Shown here in pieces: positions 1 through 7,900 of a DNA stretch of 8,803 bases. Under the pieces are notes generated by a model. The model saw nothing but the letters and a program-made list of their open reading frames with translations. It was not told the origin of the DNA and did no database searches. The translations under genes and the position numbers were made by a program. Numbering within the stretch: the stretch's first letter is position 1; each line of letters begins with the position of its first letter. Source of the DNA: an uncultured Chitinophagaceae bacterium (lineage in GTDB: Bacteria; Bacteroidota; Bacteroidia; Chitinophagales; Chitinophagaceae); the NCBI GenBank assembly GCA_946885665.1, contig CAMPGT010000161.1, positions 1 to 8,803 of the forward strand. The letters run 5' to 3'.

Positions 1-549
1 ATGTTGTACCCTATGAAAAATCCCCCCACAGTCGGGACAGATAATTTTGTTTTGGTCAAGGTTTTCCTCGTTGGGTGTTGTGACCACAAATTTACCTCCC
101 GGTTTTAGAATTCTATTCGCCTCGGCAATAGTAGGCAGAAGATAATCGTCTGTTAAATGCTCGATTGCCTCTATGAGAAATACTGTGTCGAATTCCCCAT
201 CTTTAAAAGTGGAAGGGAAGCCCTGCACCAGGAAGCAACCCTTAAAATTCGGCTTATCCCTGAATTGGGCGTTAACATTATTGACTGTTTCCTGCGAAAA
301 ATCGCAGGCGGCTACTTCCAGTCGTTCATTTTCCAGCAAGTAACCGGAAAAGTGTCCCTTTCCGATGCCGTAATCCAGTATTTTTCCTTCGATCTTAAAG
401 AACTTTTCAACAAATGCAATTATACCCCTGCCCACCATTTTTGAGAACCAGGTGCCTTCAAGCGCCGCATTGTTGTTATAAAAGTCCCAAAATCTTTTAA
501 CCTTTTCATCGGTCCAGTCAATGTCGTGTACTTTATATTCCATTTTCAT
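1..549 (-). CDS. Class I SAM-dependent methyltransferase, 3' end missing
   Basis: The reading frame is open from the ATG at 549 to the window edge (183 codons, no stop), so the C-terminus is missing. It shows the class I Rossmann methyltransferase pattern. Motif I is ILDYGIGKG at residues 57-65, the acidic end of strand 2 is D83 in ACDFS, a FDTVFLIEAIEHL-type motif lies at about 120-132, and LKPGG lies at 148-152. After the fold core comes CPDCGGIFH (171-179) followed by H183, which could bind a metal (C171, C174, H179/H183). The start overlaps the flippase gene by 17 bp; a second in-frame ATG at 543 is equally possible, and neither has a clear Shine-Dalgarno. Placement behind a chain-length protein and a flippase suggests it methylates a sugar or lipid-linked intermediate of a surface glycan in the cytoplasm. 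The substrate cannot be read from the sequence. Confidence 0.87.
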   Translation of the reverse strand, partial: MKMEYKVHDIDWTDEKVKRFWDFYNNNAALEGTWFSKMVGRGIIAFVEKFFKIEGKILDYGIGKGHFSGYLLENERLEVAACDFSQETVNNVNAQFRDKPNFKGCFLVQGFPSTFKDGEFDTVFLIEAIEHLTDDYLLPTIAEANRILKPGGKFVVTTPNEENLDQNKIICPDCGGIFHRVQH

Positions 550-2095
550 TTCGTTTATGGTAAACTATTCTCTCTTTAATAGGAAGAAAAAAATTATAAA
601 CGTATTTTGACACATCCTCATTTAACCGGAATAAATAATTCGTTCCAAGAAGCAAGCACCCATAAAGCGCAACGGCGATCATGAGGATCAGCCACTCGTT
701 CGCTACGTCCAGGCTGCGTACCGCTGCAAATACAATTGCGCCAAGTGCTATATTGATGAGAATGAGGAGGGCAAATTTCTTTAATATTTTATAGTACCCG
801 ATCATATTGAAAAAACGTTTTTCCAAAAAGTAACAAAATAACACGTTTAAGCTATAAATACTTAAAATACTGAAGGGGTATCCTAAAACACCAAAATGCT
901 GGATAGATAAGTAGATCGAACAGATCAGTGATCCATTCAGCAGCACCTGGTACCAGAACGCTTCTTTGATTTTGTGACTAGCCATGAATAGCCTTGCAAA
1001 CAATGTGTTTATGGCGGTAAGCGGAAGAGCCAGGGCGAGGTACTTAAAAAAAAGGGACGCATGTTCAATTCCCGCTTCATCAAATTTGCCTCGCTTCAGC
1101 ACTATTGTCATTATTTCGCGGGGAAACATGAAACACACGACACTTACCGGCAGCATAATGAAAATGAGGAAATTCGCCGTGGTTACGAAGCTCGTGCTGA
1201 TTTCTGTAAATTTCTTCTGACTGTAAAGTTCATTAAACTTGATTCCAATAACTGCAGAGAACTGGTAGATGATCAGCGTAGCGGGCAATGCAGAGAGCTG
1301 TTGGGCAAATGATAATGAGGTAATAATCCCTGCACTGAAGCCGCTAAGTATATAAATCGGCGCATACAATGAAAGGGCACTCATCACATTGCCTAATTGG
1401 GCGAAACCCAGGTTGTTCCAGATGCGTTTGCCTATCATTGTTTTTTTTAATGAAAACCTCCAGCCAAGCTTCTTTTTCATGAGGAAAACCAGCAGCAGAA
1501 AATTTAAGAAGTAAGCAACGATCAACCCATAAAATACGCTTTGAATGCCGGCGCCGCTATGAAACAGAATAATAAAGATGATGGAAACCGTTCCGTTGAT
1601 CAGCCCAACGATCATGGGGATGGTGAAAAATTTATAGGATGCCAGTATGTCGACCAATAGATTGATGAGGGGAATGAGCACAAAAAGCGGGAGAGACAGA
1701 TAAAGCAATATCCTGCTGCTTTGAATTTGGCCGGCGTCAAAATTCGACACCGATAGGAAAAAGGAAACGGGATCAAACAGAACTGCCAATAACACCACCG
1801 CCATCAGCGCTCCATAAAGCCAAATGAAAAAATTAAGAAAAGCTATCGCTTTGTCATTGCCTTCCTGGTTTCTTATTCTCATCGACTCGGGAATAAGCAC
1901 GGAACTGTTCATGCTTGTAAAGAATACCCCGAGAATAGCTACTGAGTTGTAGATATAAAAGAAGAAGTCGGTGAATTGACTTGCTCCAAAAAAGTACGCC
2001 ACCAGCAGGCCGTTCAGGAAAACGGCCCCTTTGTTGAGTATATTAAATCCTGCGGAGAGAACGATGCCTCTTTTGTATGATTCTACCCTAAGCAA
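533..2095 (-). CDS. MurJ/MviN-like polysaccharide (lipid-linked oligosaccharide) flippase
   Basis: A 520-residue, very hydrophobic protein with about 12-14 likely membrane segments and short charged loops, close to the usual MurJ length. Family-like features are the N-terminal FGAS..TDFFFY stretch (residues 36-47) and, in the second half, a charged loop KRGKFDEAGIEHA (334-346) followed by a helix with ALPLTAINTLFARLFMA (356-372), matching the MOP-superfamily MurJ/MviN layout. The expected role is moving an undecaprenyl-linked sugar chain across the inner membrane. Since it sits between a chain-length-type protein and a methyltransferase, I favour an exopolysaccharide or O-antigen (Wzx-type) role over housekeeping lipid II flipping, but the sequence does not settle this. 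It starts at a TTG that overlaps the upstream gene by 8 bp; the next in-frame ATG is about 60 codons in and would remove the first membrane segments. Base composition is AT-rich. Confidence 0.9.
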   Translation of the reverse strand: MLRVESYKRGIVLSAGFNILNKGAVFLNGLLVAYFFGASQFTDFFFYIYNSVAILGVFFTSMNSSVLIPESMRIRNQEGNDKAIAFLNFFIWLYGALMAVVLLAVLFDPVSFFLSVSNFDAGQIQSSRILLYLSLPLFVLIPLINLLVDILASYKFFTIPMIVGLINGTVSIIFIILFHSGAGIQSVFYGLIVAYFLNFLLLVFLMKKKLGWRFSLKKTMIGKRIWNNLGFAQLGNVMSALSLYAPIYILSGFSAGIITSLSFAQQLSALPATLIIYQFSAVIGIKFNELYSQKKFTEISTSFVTTANFLIFIMLPVSVVCFMFPREIMTIVLKRGKFDEAGIEHASLFFKYLALALPLTAINTLFARLFMASHKIKEAFWYQVLLNGSLICSIYLSIQHFGVLGYPFSILSIYSLNVLFCYFLEKRFFNMIGYYKILKKFALLILINIALGAIVFAAVRSLDVANEWLILMIAVALYGCLLLGTNYLFRLNEDVSKYVYNFFLPIKERIVYHKRNENGI

Positions 2096-3185
2096 TTCTT
2101 CTCCTTTTTTCCAGCTTCAGCAACTCTTTGTAAAGGGCAATGGAAAGCAGGATAACGACCGAAAGGACGAGGCCCAGTAAACTGTATTTTCCTATGCTTT
2201 GCTGTAAAAAGGGAACCCGGCGTCCTACGGCATTAAAAGGTGAGAATATTTCAATAACGTTCTGTTCGGTGATGAAACGGCTTTTTGATTCTCTTAATTC
2301 GTCCTGGAGCTCCAGCAGTTTGTCGTATAGATCAAGTTCCGGCGCCTGAACGATGGGCGCATTCTGCAAAATAGTGAGCTGGTCGTTTTCAGGCGCAGCA
2401 GGCGTTTTCAGTAAACGCTGGTTATACACGTGCCGCAAAGTATCGATGCCGTTCAGCGCATTTTCGATGACTCTTACCTCTTCGCGGTTCATATCTACGT
2501 AGCTATTCCTCGCCTCACTTAGAAAGGGAATTTGCGAAACCTTGCGCACAATGCCATCCTGGAACTTTGCAAAGATGCCCGGATTGGTGGCCACCACATT
2601 TATATTATAAAAAGGATAATCATATTTTGTCAGTGATGTTTTGTAATCATCGTAAGACATTGTTCGCAACCACACCGTGTCGGCTGTGTTCACCACAGGG
2701 TTATGAGACTTCTCAATAAACATGTTCTTGTACATCCGCGCTGTAATGACTTCAGACTCTACCGGCTCGATGGAGAAGGCTTCCACCGATAATGCCTCTT
2801 CGGCAGACAGGTCAAAGATGGCGCTTATGGAATCGCGGCGGCCGGCACTGAGCATTGCATTCAGGTAATCAATGGTATTATACAACGAACGGCTGCTTTG
2901 GAAGTTAGCCCTTACGACCATTTCGGATTGATATTTTGCTCCTTTTGTATTCAGCAGGTAAATACCGTAACCCAGCCCCAAAGCAATGCCCACGCCAATC
3001 CATATAACGTTGCGCATGAGGAAGAGCAGCAGCAGCAATATGCCGTTGAAAAATTTTCCAATGCCGCGAAATACGGCAACCAGGGCACGCTTGACAGCCT
3101 GGCCGGTCTTGTACAAGAGTTTGTTTAGATCAGCGTCGGAATCGGATTGGTCAATTCGTCCTGAAGGCTGCCTGATAGGGTCCAT
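2088..3185 (-). CDS. Wzz-like chain-length determinant / polysaccharide co-polymerase
   Basis: A 365-residue protein with two membrane segments, one near the N-terminus (about 59-78, preceded by a leucine-rich stretch at 49-56) and one near the C-terminus (about 334-351), enclosing a region of about 250 residues expected in the periplasm. This is the layout of Wzz-type polysaccharide co-polymerases, which set glycan chain length. Other agreeing points are an extended helical, charged stretch before the second membrane segment (about 284-312) and prolines P316 and P325 just ahead of it. There is no C-terminal tyrosine-kinase domain, so it is PCP-1-like. The roughly 45-residue polar N-terminal tail before the membrane is longer than in classical Wzz. 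Primary similarity is weak, and the call leans on topology and on the flippase directly downstream (8-bp overlap). The ATG at 3185 begins the frame used here; no clear Shine-Dalgarno precedes it. Confidence 0.75.
   Translation of the reverse strand: MDPIRQPSGRIDQSDSDADLNKLLYKTGQAVKRALVAVFRGIGKFFNGILLLLLFLMRNVIWIGVGIALGLGYGIYLLNTKGAKYQSEMVVRANFQSSRSLYNTIDYLNAMLSAGRRDSISAIFDLSAEEALSVEAFSIEPVESEVITARMYKNMFIEKSHNPVVNTADTVWLRTMSYDDYKTSLTKYDYPFYNINVVATNPGIFAKFQDGIVRKVSQIPFLSEARNSYVDMNREEVRVIENALNGIDTLRHVYNQRLLKTPAAPENDQLTILQNAPIVQAPELDLYDKLLELQDELRESKSRFITEQNVIEIFSPFNAVGRRVPFLQQSIGKYSLLGLVLSVVILLSIALYKELLKLEKRRRIA
2101..2106 (-). promoter_or_regulatory. Shine-Dalgarno AAGGAG deciding the flippase TTG start
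   Basis: Read on the minus strand, AAGGAG lies five bases before the TTG at 2095 and inside the last codons of the preceding gene. It is the only strong Shine-Dalgarno I found before a gene here, and it supports the rare TTG start over the distant internal ATG. Because the upstream stop (TAG, 2088-2090) lies beyond the TTG, ribosomes ending the Wzz-like gene would be placed to restart on the flippase. Confidence 0.6.
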
Positions 3186-3239
3186 AGTATAAGAGATTTC
3201 GTCTTTTTTATACCTCTGTGAGGCATACAGTTAGCGACG

Positions 3240-3247
3240 CAAATGTA
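3240..3247 (-). promoter_or_regulatory. Candidate Bacteroidota -7 box for the polysaccharide operon
   Basis: On the minus strand this reads TACATTTG, a full match to the Bacteroidota -7 consensus TAnnTTTG. It lies 54 bp upstream of the Wzz-like start codon, giving a plausible leader of about 45-50 bases. I see no convincing TTTG/TTG -33 element at the usual distance (about 19-21 bases upstream); the nearest TTG is too far. It sits in the 119-bp gap after the small 73-residue gene, where an operon promoter would be expected. Confidence 0.42.
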
Positions 3248-3304
3248 GTAATAATGTTGACTGTTAGTAACGCCTTAATTGCCAATTTAAGATACAACGA
3301 ATTT

Positions 3305-3526
3305 TTACTTAATGGATTGCGGGACGTGCGGTTTGTGCAGAACGATGTGCCCATTGATCTTTAGGCTCAAATCATTGATGACTTTGTATTGCGAGGAAAG
3401 CTCGGTGAGAGAAGCATTAGCCAGGAACATAGATACAAGCGCCTCCTTTTCCTTCTTCATCGCAGTGCGGAGACCGTCAAGGTCCTGACCTGGCGCCCGA
3501 TGAGTATGGATGTTACTGGATTTCAT
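3305..3526 (-). CDS. Small protein of unknown function (73 aa)
   Basis: I do not recognise a family. After a polar N-terminal tail (residues 1-14) the protein looks like two amphipathic helices, about 15-36 (rich in K and E, with L, M and A on one face) and about 40-57, followed by a short tail with two histidines and three prolines. It has no signal peptide, membrane segment or cysteine pair. The frame is on the same strand as its neighbours, lies in an otherwise empty interval, starts 46 bp after the kinase stop and could be cotranscribed with it. A second possible start is M23. The two-helix shape is reminiscent of small Spo0E-like phosphatases, but the SQELD signature is absent, so I do not assign that function. 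It could also be an adaptor or a regulatory peptide. That it is a real gene is likely but not certain. Confidence 0.55.
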   Translation of the reverse strand: MKSSNIHTHRAPGQDLDGLRTAMKKEKEALVSMFLANASLTELSSQYKVINDLSLKINGHIVLHKPHVPQSIK

Positions 3527-3572
3527 GTATTCAATCTACAAAAAAACCCTTAAATGCAAAAAACAAATTTTA

Positions 3573-4847
3573 TCAGGGAGCCGTCAGTTGCGTTTGCGGC
3601 TCCTTCACCGGCTGCTGCTCTGGCAGCGAAATGATAAATACCGACCCTTCATTCACCTTACTGCGCGCCGTGATGAAGCCATTGTGCTCCTCCACGATCT
3701 TCTTGCACAAGGCCAGCCCGATACCCGTTCCTTCGAATTCGCTGTTCAAATGCAGCCGCTTGAACATCCCGAATATCTGCTCCGAATATTTCTGCTCAAA
3801 GCCGATTCCATTGTCCTCGATGAAGATCCGGCAGTACCTCGTTTTCTTGTCATCCGCGCCATACCCGTTCTGGCCCTCACTGAACTCGGCGTAGATCCTG
3901 ATCGCCGGGTCAACTCCCTTTCGTGAATATTTAAGGGCGTTACTGATCAGGTTGTGAAACAATGGCCGTATCAACACCGGGTTTACGCACAGCATCGGCA
4001 GGTTGTCCAAAATTATCTTTGCGCGCTTGTCGGTGATCTCATTCTCAAGCTCTGCGAGCACATCCCGCAGTATCTCGTTCAAATCGCTTTCGATGAACAC
4101 CGGCTTTTCGATCGACGTTTGTGAAAACAGGAGTATGTCTTTAATCAGCGCCTGCATGCGCTCACCGGCATGTTGGATGCGGGTGATGAACATCCGCCCC
4201 TCATCATCCAGCACCTCATTGTATTTATTGGCCAGGCGGTCGCTGAACATCAGCATTTTTCTCAGTGGCTCCTGCAGGTCGTGCGAGGCCATGAACGCAA
4301 AACGGTCGAGGTCGCGATTGGCCGACTCGAGCCGTTCGATGTTTTCCAGGAGTTTATGATTGAGTTCCTTTACTTTCTCTTCCGACATCTTCCGTTCATG
4401 GATCTCCATCTCCAAATTCTTGTTGATGGCCACGAGCTTCTGTTCCTGCGCCAGCAGCTTGTGATTCTTCTTATACAGATCAATGAAGACACTGACCTTA
4501 GCGCGCAGCAGATCGGGATTAATGGGTTTGTATATATAATCCACAGCACCGGTCATGTAGCCCTTGAAAATCTGCTCATCACCATAATTATTCGCGGTGA
4601 TAAAGATGATGGGTATGTGACGCAATTTCTCGCGTTGATAAATTAAAGAAGCGGTTTCAAAGCCGTTAAGGTTGGGCATCTTAACATCCATCAGGATCAA
4701 AGCAAAATCAAACTCGTTCAGCAGTACCTTCAACGCCTCTCTTCCCGAGTTCGCCTTTACAAATGTGTAGCCGGCGGGCTCGAGTATGGTTTCTATCGAA
4801 AAGAGGTTGTCCTCACGATCATCTACAAGTAATATTTTTTGTTGCAT
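3573..4847 (-). CDS. Receiver-first hybrid histidine kinase (REC-HisKA-HATPase)
   Basis: A 424-residue soluble protein. Residues 4-120 form a receiver domain with acidic D9/D10, phosphoacceptor D54 in LMDVKMP, T84 in FITA and K107 in YKP, so all catalytic positions are intact. A charged coiled coil follows (about 125-180). The HisKA H-box is SHDLQEPLRK with H189 as phosphorylated histidine. The ATPase domain has the N-box HNLISNALKYS (N303), G1 box DNGIGF (345-350) and G2 box GTGIGLAL (373-380). There is no membrane segment and no PAS or GAF sensor, so the receiver is probably the input: phosphorylation of D54 would tune the kinase. Its own output partner is not visible. It lies 128 bp downstream of the large poly-HAMP kinase on the same strand, which suggests a shared pathway. 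The ATG at 4847 is followed at once by a typical receiver first strand (KILLVDD), which fixes the start. Confidence 0.95.
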   Translation of the reverse strand: MQQKILLVDDREDNLFSIETILEPAGYTFVKANSGREALKVLLNEFDFALILMDVKMPNLNGFETASLIYQREKLRHIPIIFITANNYGDEQIFKGYMTGAVDYIYKPINPDLLRAKVSVFIDLYKKNHKLLAQEQKLVAINKNLEMEIHERKMSEEKVKELNHKLLENIERLESANRDLDRFAFMASHDLQEPLRKMLMFSDRLANKYNEVLDDEGRMFITRIQHAGERMQALIKDILLFSQTSIEKPVFIESDLNEILRDVLAELENEITDKRAKIILDNLPMLCVNPVLIRPLFHNLISNALKYSRKGVDPAIRIYAEFSEGQNGYGADDKKTRYCRIFIEDNGIGFEQKYSEQIFGMFKRLHLNSEFEGTGIGLALCKKIVEEHNGFITARSKVNEGSVFIISLPEQQPVKEPQTQLTAP

Positions 4848-4849
4848 AG

Positions 4850-4863
4850 CTTCTTTAAAGAAG
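4850..4863. repeat. 14-bp perfect palindrome just before the small kinase start
   Basis: CTTCTTTAAAGAAG is self-complementary over all 14 bases and ends two bases upstream of the kinase ATG. In RNA its right arm (AAAGAAG) covers the only purine-rich stretch that could serve as ribosome-binding site, so it could act on translation. As DNA it could be an operator half-site pair. Chance occurrence in AT-rich DNA is possible, and no function is shown. Confidence 0.4.
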
Positions 4864-4883
4864 TTAAAAGTTAAAACTTAAAA
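4863..4883. repeat. Three tandem heptamers (GTTAAAA, GTTAAAA, CTTAAAA)
   Basis: Three adjacent 7-bp units, the third differing by one base, lie between the terminator hairpin and the palindrome in front of the small kinase. On the minus strand they read TTTTAAG, TTTTAAC, TTTTAAC and form the T-rich tail after the hairpin. Part of this run (TAAAAGTTAA, 4865-4874) has an exact inverted copy at 4950-4959. The units may be a slippage product, part of the terminator tail, or a protein-binding site. I cannot tell which. Confidence 0.5.
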
Positions 4884-4901
4884 CCAAAGCAAGCTTCGGT
4901 T
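4873..4901 (-). terminator. Probable intrinsic terminator of the large kinase gene
   Basis: Read on the minus strand, AACCGAAGC-TT-GCTTTGGTT (4901 to 4882) folds into a stem of up to nine pairs, or eight with a four-base loop. It includes one G-U pair that would be an A-C mismatch in plus-strand RNA, so the hairpin favours minus-strand transcripts. It runs straight into TTTTAAGTTTT. It lies about 75 bases after the stop of the large kinase and about 25-35 bases before the next start codon. The U-tract is interrupted by AAG, so termination may be partial and allow some read-through into the small kinase. Confidence 0.48.
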
Positions 4902-4975
4902 CTATGTTTTAGCTGTTGCCACTAAGCATTGGATTGCTTATCAATACTCTTAACTTTTATCTTTTAATCTTAATC

Positions 4976-7900
4976 CTATTTATAAAACCACATTCTCATC
5001 AACGATAATAACTGGTCAATTTTTAATGGTTTGGTAATGTAATCAGACGCGCCGGCCTCAATACATTTCTGCCGGTCGCCCTTCATCGCTTTCGCTGTTA
5101 CTGCAATGATCGGGAGCGAACTGTTTTTGTGCTCCCTTCTAATTTTTTGTGTCGTTTCGTAGCCATCCATTTCCGGCATCATAATGTCCATCAACACCAT
5201 ATCAATCTTCTGGTTGTCATTCATTAACTGGGTTACGGCCTCCCTGCCGCTTTCTGCGGTGATGACGTTAATGTTGAACCGCTCGAAAACGGTTGTCAGC
5301 GCAAACAGGTTCCGTACATCATCGTCCACCACAAGGATATTCTTGCCGGTGAGGATGTCTTCCTTCCTCCTGATGTTTTCAATAATCTTCTTTTTTTCAG
5401 GGGCCAGATCATTATGGTTGATGTGAAGATGAAGTACGATCTCTTCGAGAAGGTTCTCGAGGGAATTGACGCCCTTCAGCATGATCGTATTGGAACTGGT
5501 GCCCAACACCTTCAACTCGTTCTTATTGAACTCCTTAGCAGTATAGACGATGACCGGGGTCAGTTTCTGTTTATGCTGACTCACCTTTTTCACAAGATCG
5601 GTGCCGGAAATATCGGGCAGGGTGTAATCGAGTATGATACAGTCAAATTCTTTAGAATTTAACAGGTGAAAGGCTTTCTCGCCGGTATCGGCAATCGTAA
5701 CATCGATGGATTCGGTCGAAAGCATTTTTACGATCTGCGAGGCTTCCAATTCATTGTCTTCCACCACCAGTACGGTTTTCTTTTCCCTGGTGCTGAACTG
5801 AACGATGTCGTTGAACAGGTCGTTCATATTTTCCTTGGCGAGGGGCTTGAGGTGAAAGCTGCGCGCCCCACGCTTCAGCGCCAGTCCCTGATTTTCTTCG
5901 CCGGAAATAAGATGAATGGGTATATGCCTGTAATTCAGGTCGTTCCGTAGCAGGTCGAGCACTTTCCAGCCGCTGGTATCCGGCAGCTTCACATCGAGCG
6001 TGATGGCAATAGGGAAGAAGCGGTTGATGAAATCGAACACTTCCAGGTAATTAGAGGCCACAACGGCCTTCAGACCTGCCTCGTGTGCCCTGTCGATCAG
6101 GATTTTGGCAAACCGGAGGTCGTCTTCTACGATCAGCAGCACCTTGTCGCCGGCAGAAAGATGGCTCCTGTCGTCGCCGGTGTCATTGATCATTTCATTC
6201 ACGATCTCGAGGTTCCTGGAGTCCGGGTTGTCAGACGTGAGGCGCAACGAGTTCAGCAAGGTATCAATATCGCCATTGTCGGATCCCACTTCGATGGGTT
6301 GATACCCCGTAAAGCCATCAACCGATTCCTTGGCGGCCACTGCTGCCATATTTTCGACCGGCACATAGAGGATGAAGGTGCTTCCCTGTCCCGGCGTACT
6401 GTCCAGGTCGATAGTTCCTCCCAGCAATTCGGCCAGGCCGCGGCTGATGGAAAGTCCGAGACCCGTACCACCGTATTTGCGGCTCGTCGATCCTTCTGCC
6501 TGCTGGAAGGCTTCGAATATGATGTTTTGTTTTTCGAGCGGTATGCCGATGCCGGTATCGCTGATGGCGAACGCGACCACCCTCGAGGCGCTGTCGAGAC
6601 TGCGATTGCCAAATTTGCGGGTCTTATCGGCCTCGTAGATCTTCAATCTTACCTCGCCTTTTTCCGTAAACTTGAATGCGTTCGACAGCAAATTCTTAAG
6701 AATTTGGTTGAGGCGCTGCTGGTCGGTTTCCATCGACTCGGGCAGCTTCTTTTCTGTTTGTATATGGAACCTGAGGTGCCGCGCTTCGGCTATTGGCTTG
6801 AAGGTGGTTTCTACAAACGACGCAATTTCCGAGAAACGCACGTTCGAGAAATTCGCAGAAATAAATCCGGATTCGATCTTCGACAGGTCGAGAATGTCGT
6901 TGATCAGGTTGATGAGGTCCTCACCACACGAGTGAATCGTTTTAGCGTAGCGGATCTGCTTGTCGTTCAGGTTGCCCTCCACATTTTCATATAATTGCTG
7001 TGCGAGGATCAGCAAACTGTTCAGCGGCGTGCGCAGCTCGTGCGACATATTCGCCAAAAACTCGGATTTATATTTCGAGGTTAACGTTAGCTGCTCGGCT
7101 TTTTCTTCGAGTGAACGGCGCGCCTCTTCCACTTCCTTGTTCTTTGCTTCCACTTCATTCTTTTGTTTCACCAGCAGCAGCGCCTTATCCTGCAGTTCAT
7201 CGTTCGTTCTTCTAAGTTCTTCCTGCTGGATCTTCAACTCGCCGGCCAGCGATTGCGATTGCGCGAGCAGTTCTTCCGTTCTCGTATTGGTTTCTATCGT
7301 ATTCAATACGATACCTATACTTTCGGTAAGCTGGCTGAGAAAGTCGAGGTGTGTTTGATTGAATGTTTCAATGGATGCGAGTTCTATCACCGCCTTCACA
7401 TCGTTTTCGAACAGTACCGGCAGCACGATGAGGTTATTGGGTTTGGTATAACCCAGTGCCGAATGAATTTTGATGTAGTTACCCGGAACACTGGTGAGGA
7501 TGATCCTTTCTTTTTCAAAGGCGCACTGTCCCACGAGCCCTTCGCCTATCGCAAATTCTTTTGGTATGTTCTTATCGGATTTATAAGCGTATGCAGAGAA
7601 CAGTTTCAATTTCATTTGCTGTTCGTCGTCATCCTGCTGCAGAATGTAGAATGCACCGTAATGTGCGGTCACCACCTGTGCGAGCTCAGAAAGTATGCGC
7701 TTCGTTACGGTATTAAGATCTTTTTGTCCCTGCAGCATCTGTGTGAACTGTGCAAGGTTCGATTTGAGCCAGTCCTGCTGCTGGTTACGCAGTGTTGTTT
7801 CGCGCAGGTTGGCGATCATTTGGTTGATGGTGTCCTTGAGGGCCTCCACTTCACCTTTCGCCTGTACGGCAATGCTACGGGTAAGATCACCCTTCGTCAC

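Noticed and set aside
157..444. Plus-strand 95-codon open frame at the left end
   Set aside because: It lies opposite the methyltransferase, whose SAM-binding motifs are intact on the minus strand.
3274..3291. Inverted repeat CTTAA...TTAAG after the 73-residue gene, considered as terminator
   Set aside because: Only five AT-rich pairs plus internal mismatches, and no T-run follows on the minus strand.
3531..3560. Possible promoter for the 73-residue gene (minus-strand TTTG, 18 bases, TAGATTGA)
   Set aside because: The -7 box matches only in part, and the transcript would begin at the start codon itself. T-rich DNA makes such matches common.
4170..4646. Plus-strand 158-codon open frame opposite the small kinase
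   Set aside because: It is antisense to the receiver, coiled coil and H-box, and its translation shows no domain.
4923..4940. Hairpin TAAGCA-TTGGAT-TGCTTA after the large kinase
   Set aside because: A short six-pair stem with no T-run on either strand; the hairpin at 4882-4901 is a much better terminator.
6083..6994. Plus-strand 303-codon open frame opposite the large kinase
   Set aside because: It is antisense to clearly conserved HisKA, HATPase and linker motifs. The translation has no recognisable domain, and the frame is best explained by the codon bias of the GC-richer kinase gene.
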